Shown here piece by piece: positions 44,012-53,686 of a DNA stretch of 64,000 nt. How positions within the stretch are numbered: the stretch's first letter is position 1; each line of letters opens with the position of its first letter. A model generated the notes under the pieces. The model did not search any database, was not told where the DNA came from, and saw nothing but the letters and a program-made list of their open reading frames with translations. Made by a program: the position numbers and the translations under genes. This stretch comes from Planctomycetota bacterium (GTDB lineage Bacteria > Planctomycetota > Planctomycetia > Pirellulales > Pirellulaceae): NCBI GenBank assembly GCA_016872725.1, contig VGZC01000011.1:1-64000 (forward strand). Direction: 5' to 3'.

Positions 44012-45523
44012 ATGGATCGGCAGCAGGCACTCGCCGCCTTGACCGGGCGGACGACTTGGGACCTTCTGATCATCGGCGGCGGCGCCACCGGACTCGGATG
44101 CGCGCTCGACGCCGCGTCGCGCGGATATCGCACGGCGCTGATCGAGCAAAGCGATTTCGCGAAGGGCACGTCGAGCCGCAGCACGAAGTTGATCCACGGC
44201 GGCCTGCGCTACCTCGAACAAGGCAACTGGCGACTCGTGCGCGACGCGCTGCGCGAACGCCGCCGGTTGCTCATCAACGCGCCCCATCTGGTGCGGCCGC
44301 GGACATTCCTGATCCCATGCCGATCGCTTTGGGAGCGGGCCTATTACGGAACGGGTGTCCTCGCCTACGACGGGTTGGCCCGGGACCGAGCGGCCGGGGG
44401 AACCCGCGTCCTCGGCCGCGATGCGACTCTCCAACGCGTCCCGAGCCTCCGCGCGCGAGACCTTCGCGGAAGCGTGGTCTATCATGACGCCCAATTCGAT
44501 GACGCGAGGCTCGCCGTTCGCCTGGCGGCGGCGGCTTGGGAGCAGCGCGCCGCCGTCGTCAACTACGTCCGCGCCGAGCGGCTCCTCATCGAAGGCGGGA
44601 CGGTGCGCGGAGCCGTCGCGCGGGACGTGGAAACGGACCGCGAATGGACGATTCGCGCCAAGGCGGTCGTGAACGCGTCGGGCATCTTCGCCGATCGCGT
44701 TCGTTCGCTGGAGTCGCCGAGCGCGCCCGGCCGGCTCGCCTACAGCCAAGGCACCCATATCGTGCTCGACGCCGCGTTCTTGCCGGGCGAATCGGCCGTT
44801 CTGATTCCACGGACACGCGACGGCCGAGTCCTCTTTGTGATTCCCTGGCTCGGGTCGGTCCTCGTCGGAACGACCGACGAGCCGACCGACCGCCCGGAAC
44901 TCGAACCGCGCCCCGCGTCGGCCGAAATCGATTTCCTGCTCGACCACATGCGCCTTTATTTCCAAGAGGTTCCCGATCGGTCGGCGATCCGATCGGCATT
45001 CGCGGGAATCCGACCCCTGTTTCGATCGGCGAGCGGGCTCGCGACGTCGCGGCTCGCGCGCGACCATCACATCGAGGTCTCGTCCGGAGGGCTGGTCACG
45101 ATCATCGGCGGCAAATGGACGACCTACCGACAGATGGCGGAAGAGACGATCGATCGCGCGGCGCGCGTGGGCGACCTTCCCCCAATCCCGTGCCGAACGC
45201 GCGCGATGCCGATCCCCGACCGCGATCGATCGGTCGTCGATTCGCGCATCACGGAGGGCGGCGCATGGGCGCGACCGATCCACGATCGATTGGCGTGCAC
45301 GCGGGCCGACGTCGCCTGGGCCGCGCGATGCGAAATGGCGCGGACGGTCGAGGACATCCTGTCGAGGCGAACGCGTTCGTTGATCCTCGACGCGCGCGCC
45401 GCGATGGAGGCAGCGCCCGAGGTCGCCGCCGTTCTGGCGGACGAACTGGGTCGCGACGCCTCGTGGCGCGACGCGCAGCTCGACGCGTTCCGCGAGCTCG
45501 CCGCCGGTTACCTCGTCGACTAG
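44012..45523 (+). CDS. glpD: FAD-dependent glycerol-3-phosphate dehydrogenase
   Basis: A 503-aa GlpD-type enzyme oxidising sn-glycerol-3-phosphate to dihydroxyacetone phosphate at the membrane and passing electrons to quinone. The FAD-binding GxGxxG is IIGGGATGLGCA near residue 21. TSSRSTKLIHGGLRYLE and the GTTDEPT and GGKWTTYR segments are diagnostic. The C-terminal DAO_C domain is present. glpK and glpF are not adjacent. The stop overlaps the convergent stop of the next gene (CTAG). Confidence 0.94.
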   Translation: MDRQQALAALTGRTTWDLLIIGGGATGLGCALDAASRGYRTALIEQSDFAKGTSSRSTKLIHGGLRYLEQGNWRLVRDALRERRRLLINAPHLVRPRTFLIPCRSLWERAYYGTGVLAYDGLARDRAAGGTRVLGRDATLQRVPSLRARDLRGSVVYHDAQFDDARLAVRLAAAAWEQRAAVVNYVRAERLLIEGGTVRGAVARDVETDREWTIRAKAVVNASGIFADRVRSLESPSAPGRLAYSQGTHIVLDAAFLPGESAVLIPRTRDGRVLFVIPWLGSVLVGTTDEPTDRPELEPRPASAEIDFLLDHMRLYFQEVPDRSAIRSAFAGIRPLFRSASGLATSRLARDHHIEVSSGGLVTIIGGKWTTYRQMAEETIDRAARVGDLPPIPCRTRAMPIPDRDRSVVDSRITEGGAWARPIHDRLACTRADVAWAARCEMARTVEDILSRRTRSLILDARAAMEAAPEVAAVLADELGRDASWRDAQLDAFRELAAGYLVD

Positions 45524-47427
45524 CGGATGGCGAACAGGCGAACCCGCTCGGCCGCCGCGTCCGAATCACTCCGCGGCGCGAGGTTCCGCTGAACCAGCAT
45601 GCTCGGCGCATACGCATAGTCGGCGATCCACTCGATACGATCGGACGGCGCGGCCAGCGCGCGGCGCACCTCGTCCATGCGCTCGGCATTCGGGCCGGTG
45701 ACCAGGAAGACGCGCCGCGCCGCGCCGCGCGGCATGCGATCAACAATCGATAGGTCGCCGACCGCGAGAACGGTCGGTCCCGACGCGCCGTTGAGATGGA
45801 ACGCCAGCGCCGGTTCCCCGCATACCATGACCACGCACGACTCCATTCGGCCTCCCGACCGCTCGGCCATTCGATCGGCAACCGCCGCCGCGATCCGACG
45901 CATGCCGTCTCGCGGTTCCCAGGCCCGGACGGTCGTATCGGCGAGCCGGAACGCGGCCAACGCGGTGAATGCGAATGAGCTCGCCACACACGCGGTAACG
46001 AGCGGTGCGCGGAGACGTCCGGCGATCGAAACCCGGCCGCACCACCGATCCAGGTCGCGCATCGCGCGGGCGGCGCCGAGCCATGCGCCGCAGAGCCAAG
46101 GCAAAGTGAGTCGGGGGTAGGCATGATAGAAGGGCGTCGCGACGAAGAGGCCCGCCACCCAAGCGGTCAACAGGCCGATGGCGAGCATCGAGGGCTCGGT
46201 TTCGGCCGCGTCGTCCGCCCGATCGACGTCTCTTGAGGACGCGAATTCGGCCCCGCGCCGGACGCGCAACCGCGCGCGACCGATCGCGCGGGCCAGAAAC
46301 CCGACGCACAGAATGCCGACGACCGCGACGGCGCCGAGCCACGCGGCGATCACGGCCAGGCCGCTCGCGATCGCCGCGCGCGCCGCGGGATGGGGACCGC
46401 CGTTCGGGCCTCGCGACGCGGCGCCGCGCATTCCAACCGCCATGAAGGCGACGACGATTCCGACCGTCGACGGCCAGCTCTCGAATTGGCGGTGATTGTC
46501 GTACTGGCGCGCGAGGGATGCGAGCCATCCGCCGAAACCGACGAGGTATTGCCGATGGTTGGCGGCGACCGCCGCGTATCCGCCGCCAAGGAATTCGATC
46601 GACGCCCACACGGGACTCCAAACGGCCATCGCGAGGAGCGTTACCGCCATCCAGACAACGAACCGATGGACGGCGCCGCGCCGCGTTTCACGATCGACGG
46701 CGACGGCGAATCCCAGTCCGACGAGACCGATCGCCAGCGGAAGCCATCCGTTGTACTTGGTCCACCAGGCGAGTCCGGTCGCCGCGCCGGCGAGTGCCGC
46801 GGCGAGCCGGCCTCGCGTGGCCATGGCGCGTTCCAGAAACCACACGGCGGCGAGGACGAAAAGAACGAGCGAGGCATCGGTGAGCGCCGCGCGGCTGTAG
46901 AGAATGTGGAAGTCGCTGAATGCGGCGAGCCACGCGGCGGCGCGTCCCGCCGATCGGCCGAACCAACACGAAGCGACCCACGCGACGAGCCCGACGGTCA
47001 GGCTCCCCGCGATGAGGCTCGGCGCCATCGCCGCGAGCGAATCGGCGAAAAGGCCGCCTCCGCATGTCGCGCGCTCGACGCCCAAGGAAATGCGGATCAG
47101 GCCCGGCAATAGCGGCGGCGCGTAGAAGTGCCGAAGCGGATAGCCGCTTCCTCCGTCCGCGAACGGCAGATTCGTCGCGTAAACGCCCTCATCGAAGTGC
47201 TCGACCGCCATGTGAGCCGGTTGTATCAGCCTCAAGAAGGCCGCGACGAGCGTCATTCCGGCCGCGTATCGAAGGTCGGCGAACGCCGTCGCCGTCCCGG
47301 ACGGCGCGAAAGGGCCAAACGCCGTTCGGCCGAGCGCCGACGCATCGGCGCCGGAAGCCAAGGCCGCCCTTCTCCCGGCGATCGCAGCGCGGGACGCAAC
47401 CCGATTTCGGCGCGGCGTTCGACTCAT
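45520..47427 (-). CDS. Polytopic glycosyltransferase of the PMT/ArnT (GT39/83) type
   Basis: A 635-aa protein with roughly 12 transmembrane helices. The first large loop carries HFDEGVYATNLPF, matching the acidic D-E motif of GT-C enzymes, then YPLRHFYAPPLLPGL. The C-terminal part is a soluble domain (ADRMAERSGGRMESCVVMVCGEPAL). It is a second GT-C enzyme in this window besides the one at 34.3 kb. The start is placed at ATG 47427; the ribosome site (AGGA at 3-4 nt) is poor. The gene is divergent from the 148-aa gene by 58 bp. Confidence 0.8.
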   Translation of the reverse strand: MSRTPRRNRVASRAAIAGRRAALASGADASALGRTAFGPFAPSGTATAFADLRYAAGMTLVAAFLRLIQPAHMAVEHFDEGVYATNLPFADGGSGYPLRHFYAPPLLPGLIRISLGVERATCGGGLFADSLAAMAPSLIAGSLTVGLVAWVASCWFGRSAGRAAAWLAAFSDFHILYSRAALTDASLVLFVLAAVWFLERAMATRGRLAAALAGAATGLAWWTKYNGWLPLAIGLVGLGFAVAVDRETRRGAVHRFVVWMAVTLLAMAVWSPVWASIEFLGGGYAAVAANHRQYLVGFGGWLASLARQYDNHRQFESWPSTVGIVVAFMAVGMRGAASRGPNGGPHPAARAAIASGLAVIAAWLGAVAVVGILCVGFLARAIGRARLRVRRGAEFASSRDVDRADDAAETEPSMLAIGLLTAWVAGLFVATPFYHAYPRLTLPWLCGAWLGAARAMRDLDRWCGRVSIAGRLRAPLVTACVASSFAFTALAAFRLADTTVRAWEPRDGMRRIAAAVADRMAERSGGRMESCVVMVCGEPALAFHLNGASGPTVLAVGDLSIVDRMPRGAARRVFLVTGPNAERMDEVRRALAAPSDRIEWIADYAYAPSMLVQRNLAPRSDSDAAAERVRLFAIR

Positions 47428-47485
47428 TATCCTGTAATACGCGATCCGACCACCGCCCGATAGACCCGAATTCCCGAACCCACCC

Positions 47486-47932
47486 ATGGATCGACATCGC
47501 TTCCATGCGACCGTGCACGCCAGGCCGTGGCGGTTTGAATTCGCCGAGTCGTGCGTGATCGAGGACCGATCGGTTCGGCCGCTGCGCATCGCGCCCGAGA
47601 TGCTCGCGAATCCGATGGCCGTGAGTTTCGAGGAAGCCGTGGCGGCGCTCGAGATCTTGCCGCGCATGTTCATCGAACCCGACGGTTCGTTTGTTTGGAC
47701 CTCCGAGTCGGGTGAACGGTCGTGGCAGGTGGACGGCGTGCTATACGATCGGGGGGGCTATCTGCTGTTCGTGGACCTGCGCGGAGAATGCGCGCGGCCC
47801 GCCTTGCGGCGCTTGATCACCGGTTTCGGCGCCGAGCAGACGCCCGTCATGTTCCAACTCGTGCGCCAAGCGGTATTCCTCGACGAAGAGGCGTTTCTCG
47901 GCTTCACGCGGCTTGACGGCGACCCGGATTAG
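47486..47932 (+). CDS. Conserved-looking hypothetical protein
   Basis: A 148-aa soluble protein beginning MDRHRFHATVHARPWRFEF. The middle (FIEPDGSFVWTSESGERSWQVDGVLYDRGGYLLFVDLRG) looks beta-rich and compact. No family is recognised with certainty. It ends in a TAG that overlaps the TAA of the convergent haem-protein gene (TTAG). Confidence 0.65.
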   Translation: MDRHRFHATVHARPWRFEFAESCVIEDRSVRPLRIAPEMLANPMAVSFEEAVAALEILPRMFIEPDGSFVWTSESGERSWQVDGVLYDRGGYLLFVDLRGECARPALRRLITGFGAEQTPVMFQLVRQAVFLDEEAFLGFTRLDGDPD

Positions 47933-50412
47933 CGCGCGAGGAGCGCGAGCAAGTCGCGCAGTTCGTCGACCGAATACGCGGCGGCGAGCCCGGAGGGCAT
48001 GATCGACGCGGTCGCCGCGCGACGCGATGCGATATCGCCCGTCGCCAACTCGAACATCGTTCCTTGCCCATCCACAAACGTCTCGCGAAGCCCGTCGGGT
48101 GACGGGCCATGGGAGAGCCCGGTGAGCACGCGGCCGTCCTCGAGCGTGAGCACCCACGGCACGAAATGGGGAGCCACCTCGCGGCTTGGGTCGACGAGCG
48201 ACTCGAGCAACTTCGGCCAATCCGACTTCGCGGCGATGCCTGTCAGATCGGGACCGATGTCCGACCCCCGCCCCTCGTATCGATGGCAGTTGGCGCAGCG
48301 CGTCGCATGCGAGCCGAAGAAGAGCCGCCATCCCGCGTCGGCGTCGCCCGACCGATCGATCTTGGCTCGGAGCGCGTCGAGTGTTTCGGAAGAGGCGGTC
48401 GAGGCGTCGGCCGTTCGGTCCCGCGCGGCGGAGCGCGCGGCGCGGGTCACCATCGAGTCGCCTTGGGCGGCGAGCTGCCGCAGCGATTCGGCCTGTCGCG
48501 AGCGATCCATGCCGGCGATGGCATCGGCGCGGAGCGATTCGGGCCAGGAACGATCGGCGGCGATTCTCCGCAGGACTTCCAGCCGATCCGCGTTCCTGCG
48601 CGTGGCCAGCGCTCGGACCGCTTCGCGCCGCACCGAGTCGTCGCCGCGCGAAGCGAGCGCGACGAGTTCATCGGCGGTGAGCGAGTCGGCGTCCGGCGGG
48701 ATGACGCGCAGCACGGCCGAGCGAACCGCGTCGGACGTATCGGGCGAACGGAGCGCGCGGAGCAGATAGGCGTCGCGATTCGGGTCGCCGCCGCCGGACA
48801 CCGATTTGCGTTCGGTCCATTCGATCGCCGCGAGCGCGGCTTGGAACAGGGCCGGTGACGCGGCGCGATCGTTCATGAGTTCCCGAAGGCCGTCCGACGC
48901 GCCGCTCCAGCCCGAATCGGCGATCACCCGCACGGCGAGGAATCGGACCTCCGAATCGTCGTCGGTCAGCGCCGCGCGCAGCCAATCCTCGGGCGGCTTG
49001 ATGCCGTGAAGGAGATTCCACCGCGCGGCTTCGAGCATCGCGCGGCGCTCGCCGGGACCGCGCGCCGCGCTCCAGGATGCGGGAAGCGTACCGCGCGTCG
49101 CGCAGCCCCAAACGGCCGCCTGCCGCATGAAAGGATCGGCATCGTCGATCGCGTCAAGTCGCGGAGTCGTCCTCAGTTCGCGCGCGATCCGTTCCCGTTC
49201 GGTCAACGATGGCCAGCGGTCGGCATCTCCCGCCGAATCCCGGCACGTCAATCGCCAGATCCGGCCGTGTCCGTGCACGGGATAGCTCTGGTCCACCCAG
49301 TCCGTGAAGAGGACGTCTCCGTTCGCGGCGATGACCGCGTCGACCGGCCGGAAGTTCTCATCGCCCCGCACGAGAATCTCGGACGATGATCGGAACGAAG
49401 CGCCTTGCGGCCGGAGCGCGAACCGCTCGATCCGATGATCACCCCAACTTGTCACGAGCAGATGGCCGGCGTGCGGAAGCACGGCGCACGGAGCTTCTCC
49501 CGTTCCGGCCACCATCGGCAGCGTGCCGGGCAATTCCCCGTTCCACGCCTGAAGCGGATGTTTGCCCGATCGGCCGTAACGGAATTGGTAACCATAGTCG
49601 CCGCCCGGAACGATGTGCAGCAATCGGCAAGGCGGGCTCGAGTCGGGATCGTTCTCCACCGTGAAGACGCGGCCTTCCCGGTCCACGCAGATTCCGAACG
49701 GGTTCCATAGCCCGGTCGCGATCCGGGCAAGCCGCGAGCCGTCCGCCTCGCATCGATAGATGTTTCCGCCCTCGCCGCCGCCGGTGAGCGCCGTTCCGTC
49801 GGACCCGACCAGTCGGTAGGGAGCGCCGAGGTTCTCGCCGAGTCCGAAGTAGAGGCCGCCCCGCGGATCGAATGCGAGGCCGCAAAGGCCGTTGTGCGGA
49901 TAGTCGCCGGGCGTTTCGAGCTTCGCGATCGGTTCGACCGTTTCCGCGCGGTCGTCGCCGTCCCGATCGCAAATCCGAAAGACCTCCATGCGCGTCGCGA
50001 CATAGATCCACGGCTCCGGCCCGCGCCGCAGGCTCATCGTCGCGCGCGTTCCCTCGAAGAACGTCGTCCATCGATCGAGCTTCCCGTCGTTGTCGGTGTC
50101 CTCGGCGATTCGAATCCGATCGGACTTCGGCCCCGCGTACGCTTCGGGAGGAAAATGCGTATGGCATTCGACAACCAGGACTCGTCCGCGATGATCGAAC
50201 GCGATGCCGATCGGAGTCACGATCTCCGGTTCGCCGGCAATCCTCTCGAGCGACCAGCGCGCGTCGAGCACACGAGGCTCGGAGGCGCGGACGGAACGGC
50301 CACCCGCACCGAATACCAGGAGTGCCGCGATGGCGCGACCGATCGGAAATCGGTCGCGGGGTTCGGGGCGGCGGATTGCCTGGGAAAAATCGGGACGCGT
50401 CGGCGACGGCAT
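47929..50412 (-). CDS. PVC-type membrane-bound dehydrogenase with CxxCH haem site
   Basis: An 827-aa exported protein of the large planctomycete family. The order is an N-terminal signal (RAIAALLVFGAGGRSVRAS), a sugar/alcohol-dehydrogenase-like beta-propeller (PIGIAFDHRGRVLVVECHTHFP to about residue 400), HEAT-like helical repeats (about 430-680), and a C-terminal monohaem cytochrome c domain with CANCH and distal Met candidates. Such proteins are thought to oxidise sugars or polyols at the cell surface, but this is unproven. ATG 50412 has GGGAG seven bases upstream. Confidence 0.9.
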   Translation of the reverse strand: MPSPTRPDFSQAIRRPEPRDRFPIGRAIAALLVFGAGGRSVRASEPRVLDARWSLERIAGEPEIVTPIGIAFDHRGRVLVVECHTHFPPEAYAGPKSDRIRIAEDTDNDGKLDRWTTFFEGTRATMSLRRGPEPWIYVATRMEVFRICDRDGDDRAETVEPIAKLETPGDYPHNGLCGLAFDPRGGLYFGLGENLGAPYRLVGSDGTALTGGGEGGNIYRCEADGSRLARIATGLWNPFGICVDREGRVFTVENDPDSSPPCRLLHIVPGGDYGYQFRYGRSGKHPLQAWNGELPGTLPMVAGTGEAPCAVLPHAGHLLVTSWGDHRIERFALRPQGASFRSSSEILVRGDENFRPVDAVIAANGDVLFTDWVDQSYPVHGHGRIWRLTCRDSAGDADRWPSLTERERIARELRTTPRLDAIDDADPFMRQAAVWGCATRGTLPASWSAARGPGERRAMLEAARWNLLHGIKPPEDWLRAALTDDDSEVRFLAVRVIADSGWSGASDGLRELMNDRAASPALFQAALAAIEWTERKSVSGGGDPNRDAYLLRALRSPDTSDAVRSAVLRVIPPDADSLTADELVALASRGDDSVRREAVRALATRRNADRLEVLRRIAADRSWPESLRADAIAGMDRSRQAESLRQLAAQGDSMVTRAARSAARDRTADASTASSETLDALRAKIDRSGDADAGWRLFFGSHATRCANCHRYEGRGSDIGPDLTGIAAKSDWPKLLESLVDPSREVAPHFVPWVLTLEDGRVLTGLSHGPSPDGLRETFVDGQGTMFELATGDIASRRAATASIMPSGLAAAYSVDELRDLLALLAR

Positions 50413-50514
50413 GGACCATCTCCCATCTTCTCGGTCGGCATTCGGCACGATACGGATCGCTCGGATGGCGGGTTCCATCGTACCACGATATCCCGACGCT
50501 CGGGCGATACGACG

Positions 50515-50544
50515 TTGACACGCGCGCGGCGTTTGACGTACGCT
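50515..50544 (+). promoter_or_regulatory. Possible promoter of the GT2 gene
   Basis: TTGACA (50515-50520, perfect -35), 18-bp spacer, TACGCT (50539-50544, 3/6). It lies about 30 bp before the GT2 start. Confidence 0.45.
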
Positions 50545-50575
50545 GCCGACCTGGGGGTCGAGCAGGGAGGCGCGC

Positions 50576-51391
50576 ATGCGGGAACGGTTGACCGTCATCA
50601 TTCCGTGCAAAAACGAGCGGATGAACATCCGACCTTGCGTCGAATCCGTTCGGCATCTGGCCGACGAGGTTCTGATCGCGGATTCCGGGTCCCAGGACGG
50701 GACGATGGAGATCGCGAGGTCGATCGGTCCGTGCCGGATCATCGAGCGGGAATACGTCCATTCCGGCGACTTCAAGAATTGGGCCATCCCGCAAGCCACC
50801 CATCCGTGGGTTCTGATTGTCGACGCCGATGAGCGGGTGGCGCCCGAGCTCGCCGGTGAGATCCGGCGCATCCTCGAATGCGGCGGGCCGCTCGACGGGT
50901 ATTGGATCCGCCGCGAAAACTATTTTCAGGGACACCGGATCCGGTTCAGTGGCTGGCAATCGGACCGATGCCTGCGCCTGTTCCGCCGCGATCTGGGGCG
51001 CTATGTCGGGGATAACGACCATGCCGAGGTCCGCGTATCGAGCGGTCGCGTCGGCGTGCTGTGCGCGAGGCTGAGGCACTTCACGGCGTGGTCGGCTCGG
51101 CACTATCTCCGGAAACTCGATCGATACGCGAGCTATCAGGCCGAGGTCTGGTACCGTGCGGGCCGCAAGCCGCGTCCCGTCAAGCTCGCGCTCATCGCGC
51201 CGTTCCGTTTCGCGCAGACCTACTTCCTTCGTTTGGGATTCCTCGACGGCGTGCCCGGCCTTCAGATCTGCGCCTTGACGGCGTTCTATTCATTCTTGAA
51301 ACAGGCCCTGCTTTGGGAGCACCACCGCGCCGCGCGGCAGCCGGATCCCGAGGCGCAAGCCGCGACTCCAAGAAAGACGAGCGCGGCGTGA
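50576..51391 (+). CDS. GT2-family glycosyltransferase (WaaE/KdtX-like)
   Basis: A 271-aa GT-A fold enzyme. It has VIIPCKNERMNI at the N-terminus, IADSGSQDGT, and the DxD-type motif VDADERV near residue 82. The following WIRRENYFQGHRIRFSGW resembles the WaaE/KdtX group, which adds glucose or heptose to lipopolysaccharide core. The C-terminus has a short amphipathic/membrane-associated helix. It fits with the LptD-like gene as part of an outer-membrane glycolipid pathway. The ATG has GGGAGG six bases upstream. Confidence 0.88.
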   Translation: MRERLTVIIPCKNERMNIRPCVESVRHLADEVLIADSGSQDGTMEIARSIGPCRIIEREYVHSGDFKNWAIPQATHPWVLIVDADERVAPELAGEIRRILECGGPLDGYWIRRENYFQGHRIRFSGWQSDRCLRLFRRDLGRYVGDNDHAEVRVSSGRVGVLCARLRHFTAWSARHYLRKLDRYASYQAEVWYRAGRKPRPVKLALIAPFRFAQTYFLRLGFLDGVPGLQICALTAFYSFLKQALLWEHHRAARQPDPEAQAATPRKTSAA

Positions 51392-51400
51392 GCGCCTTGA

Positions 51401-53632
51401 TCATGGATTCCAATCGAACGCCTGCCGCGCCCATCGGAGACCTCGTTCGGCGAGTGTCCGGCTGCCGACTCGGATGCGTGCCCGGCCCGTGACGCCGGAA
51501 ACGACTCGCAATGCCGGATCGTCGAACGGGGCGAGTGCCTGGTAGCAGACCGTTTGGGGGCCGAGCCGTCCCGCGTCATCGGTCCGCGTGGGGATTGGAC
51601 CGCCGTGCCGTGTGGACAGGCTCGCCGGAACGGACGATGCGGGCCGCCGCGCGATATGTTCGATGCGGGACCGGAACCGGCGCCCCGGCGTCGAGTTCAA
51701 AAAGACGTCGACCGGCTGATGGAGGGCGACGAGTTCCAAATCGCGCTGATCGACGAGCAGGACGGCGTGGAACCGCGCCGGGTCGCCGATGAAACCGAGC
51801 GGCTTCGCGTCATCGACGGTCGCGCCGAGGTTGTGGGTGTCGAGCGCGCGGCCGGACCATCGCGGGAGTCGATCGGGATCATGCTCGGACGTCGTTTCGG
51901 CGGCCGGAAGGAATACGCCGTCGCGCGGCGCGCGCAACGTCAATCGATCCGAGTCGGCGACGCGCTGTTGGTGCTGGGATTCCAAAGCGGCGAGCGTCCG
52001 GGAAACCGAGTCGATTTCCCATGCGGCCCGTTCGTCGTCGAGCGCGCGGCGCACGAGTTGATCGCGGCGGATCGCGAGCTTTCGGCGTTCGGCGTCGAGA
52101 TCGAAGACGGCGAGCTCCACGTCGACGCTGTCAAGCCGCGCGAGGAGCTGGCCGGAGCGGACGGTGTCGCCGGGGCGCGCGTCGAGCCGAACGACGGATC
52201 CAGGCACGGGCGCGTAGACCGCTTCCGCGTCGCGCGGTTGCACCACCACGCCGCAACGCACGTAATGCGGCACGGGAAGGAAGGCCGCGGTCGCGACCAG
52301 ACCGACCCCCGCGCCGACCGACAGGGTGAGCCTCCATCGATGCACGCGAGCCGCCCTCCCCGGAGAAGCAAGGAAACGCGCCAGCCGGCGAAGCGGGTCG
52401 ACGACCAACCCATGGACCGCGCCGACGGCGAACAGCGCGCCGAGCGCCTTGAGGCCGTACGGCTCCAAGACGCGGACAAGGAACCAAAGCACCGAGATCG
52501 TCACAAACCACCGATACGCGGCCGACGCCATCGCGAAGCACGCGAGCCACGCGCGGGCCTCGACCGCGCCCATCGATCCGGCCGGTTCGGGCAGACCCAG
52601 GAACCACGCGCCCGCTTTCGCGTGGAGCGACCGCGACGCGACCGCGCGCAGATTGGGAATCTCGACCAGATCCGACAGGATGTAGTAGCCGTCGTAGCGC
52701 AGCAGCGGATTGATATTGAAGATCAGCGTGCTGACCGACGAGACGAACACAACGTTCAGGGCGAGATAGTGCGCGACGCCGGGCTGCGTGAACCAGAAGA
52801 GCGGAACGCACGCCGCCGCGAGGATCAGCTCGGCGTACATGCCCGCCGCGCCGATCGCCGCGCGATGCCACTTGTTCGGAAGCATCCAGGAATCGGATAC
52901 GTTGCAGTAAAGACACGGCGTGAAGACCAGGAACATCACGCCCATCTCGCGGCATTCCGCGCCGAGCCTTCGACAGCTCAATCCGTGTCCCAGTTCATGC
53001 CAGACCTTCGTGAAACCCAGCGCGGCCGCGAGCCACACCCAATTGCCCGGACCGAAGAACGCATGGAAAGACGGAAGCCGGTCGCGGATGGCGTTGAATT
53101 CCGCGAGCACGAACAGCCCGGCGAGCATCGCCGCGCAGCAGACGAGGGGAACCGCGCGGCGCGAGAAGAGCCATCCCAGCGGGTGGAGGAGCGCGCCGAG
53201 CAGCGCGTTGGCGTCGAACAGCGGAATCCGGAGACTCAGTACGCTATGCAACGAGGCCAAGCGGCGCCGCCGCGTTCCCATCGCGCTCCGATCCGCCAGA
53301 CGGTTGCCTTGCCCCGGCGCGAGTGAGAGCACGAGCGCGCTCTGGTGCAGGCGACTCAAGAATCGCCGCAGTTCCGGGAGCGTGATCTTCTGTGGCGCGA
53401 ACCGGTCCTCGAATGCGTCGCGGATCTCCTCGAGACCCGTTCGGCCATCGAGGTTCCGCAGGAGGAAATATTCCTCCTCCTCGAACCGGTAGTACTTCAG
53501 CGCGACGGGGTCCTTCACGACCCAGTAGGGCCGACCGCGATACGCGTGACGCTCGGCGACCAGATCCGGGCGCGGCATCAGACGCATGGGGCGGTGGAGC
53601 CCGTCGGGAGGCGTGTCGCTTGCCATGGTCAT
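51401..53632 (-). CDS. PqqD-like / M50 metalloprotease / HlyD-type fusion protein
   Basis: A 743-aa protein combining three modules. Residues about 25-105 resemble a PqqD/peptide-chaperone winged helix (YWVVKDPVALKYYRFEEEEYFLLRNLDG). Residues about 130-440 are a polytopic site-2-protease-like core with HELGH at 212-216 and NPLLRYDGYY at 308-317, so the zinc ligands are present. The C-terminal 280 residues are a barrel-sandwich/HlyD adaptor with a coiled coil (VYAPVPGSVVRLDARPGD). It is the third gene of a minus-strand cluster with two other HlyD-type proteins. A role in peptide or protein export or processing is likely. ATG 53626 could be the true start. Confidence 0.82.
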   Translation of the reverse strand: MTMASDTPPDGLHRPMRLMPRPDLVAERHAYRGRPYWVVKDPVALKYYRFEEEEYFLLRNLDGRTGLEEIRDAFEDRFAPQKITLPELRRFLSRLHQSALVLSLAPGQGNRLADRSAMGTRRRRLASLHSVLSLRIPLFDANALLGALLHPLGWLFSRRAVPLVCCAAMLAGLFVLAEFNAIRDRLPSFHAFFGPGNWVWLAAALGFTKVWHELGHGLSCRRLGAECREMGVMFLVFTPCLYCNVSDSWMLPNKWHRAAIGAAGMYAELILAAACVPLFWFTQPGVAHYLALNVVFVSSVSTLIFNINPLLRYDGYYILSDLVEIPNLRAVASRSLHAKAGAWFLGLPEPAGSMGAVEARAWLACFAMASAAYRWFVTISVLWFLVRVLEPYGLKALGALFAVGAVHGLVVDPLRRLARFLASPGRAARVHRWRLTLSVGAGVGLVATAAFLPVPHYVRCGVVVQPRDAEAVYAPVPGSVVRLDARPGDTVRSGQLLARLDSVDVELAVFDLDAERRKLAIRRDQLVRRALDDERAAWEIDSVSRTLAALESQHQQRVADSDRLTLRAPRDGVFLPAAETTSEHDPDRLPRWSGRALDTHNLGATVDDAKPLGFIGDPARFHAVLLVDQRDLELVALHQPVDVFLNSTPGRRFRSRIEHIARRPASSVPASLSTRHGGPIPTRTDDAGRLGPQTVCYQALAPFDDPALRVVSGVTGRARIRVGSRTLAERGLRWARQAFDWNP

Positions 53633-53686
53633 GTTCCGCGCGGCGCGGCGCTCGTGTTCACGGTTGGGTCCCCCCCGCGAGGCGCG

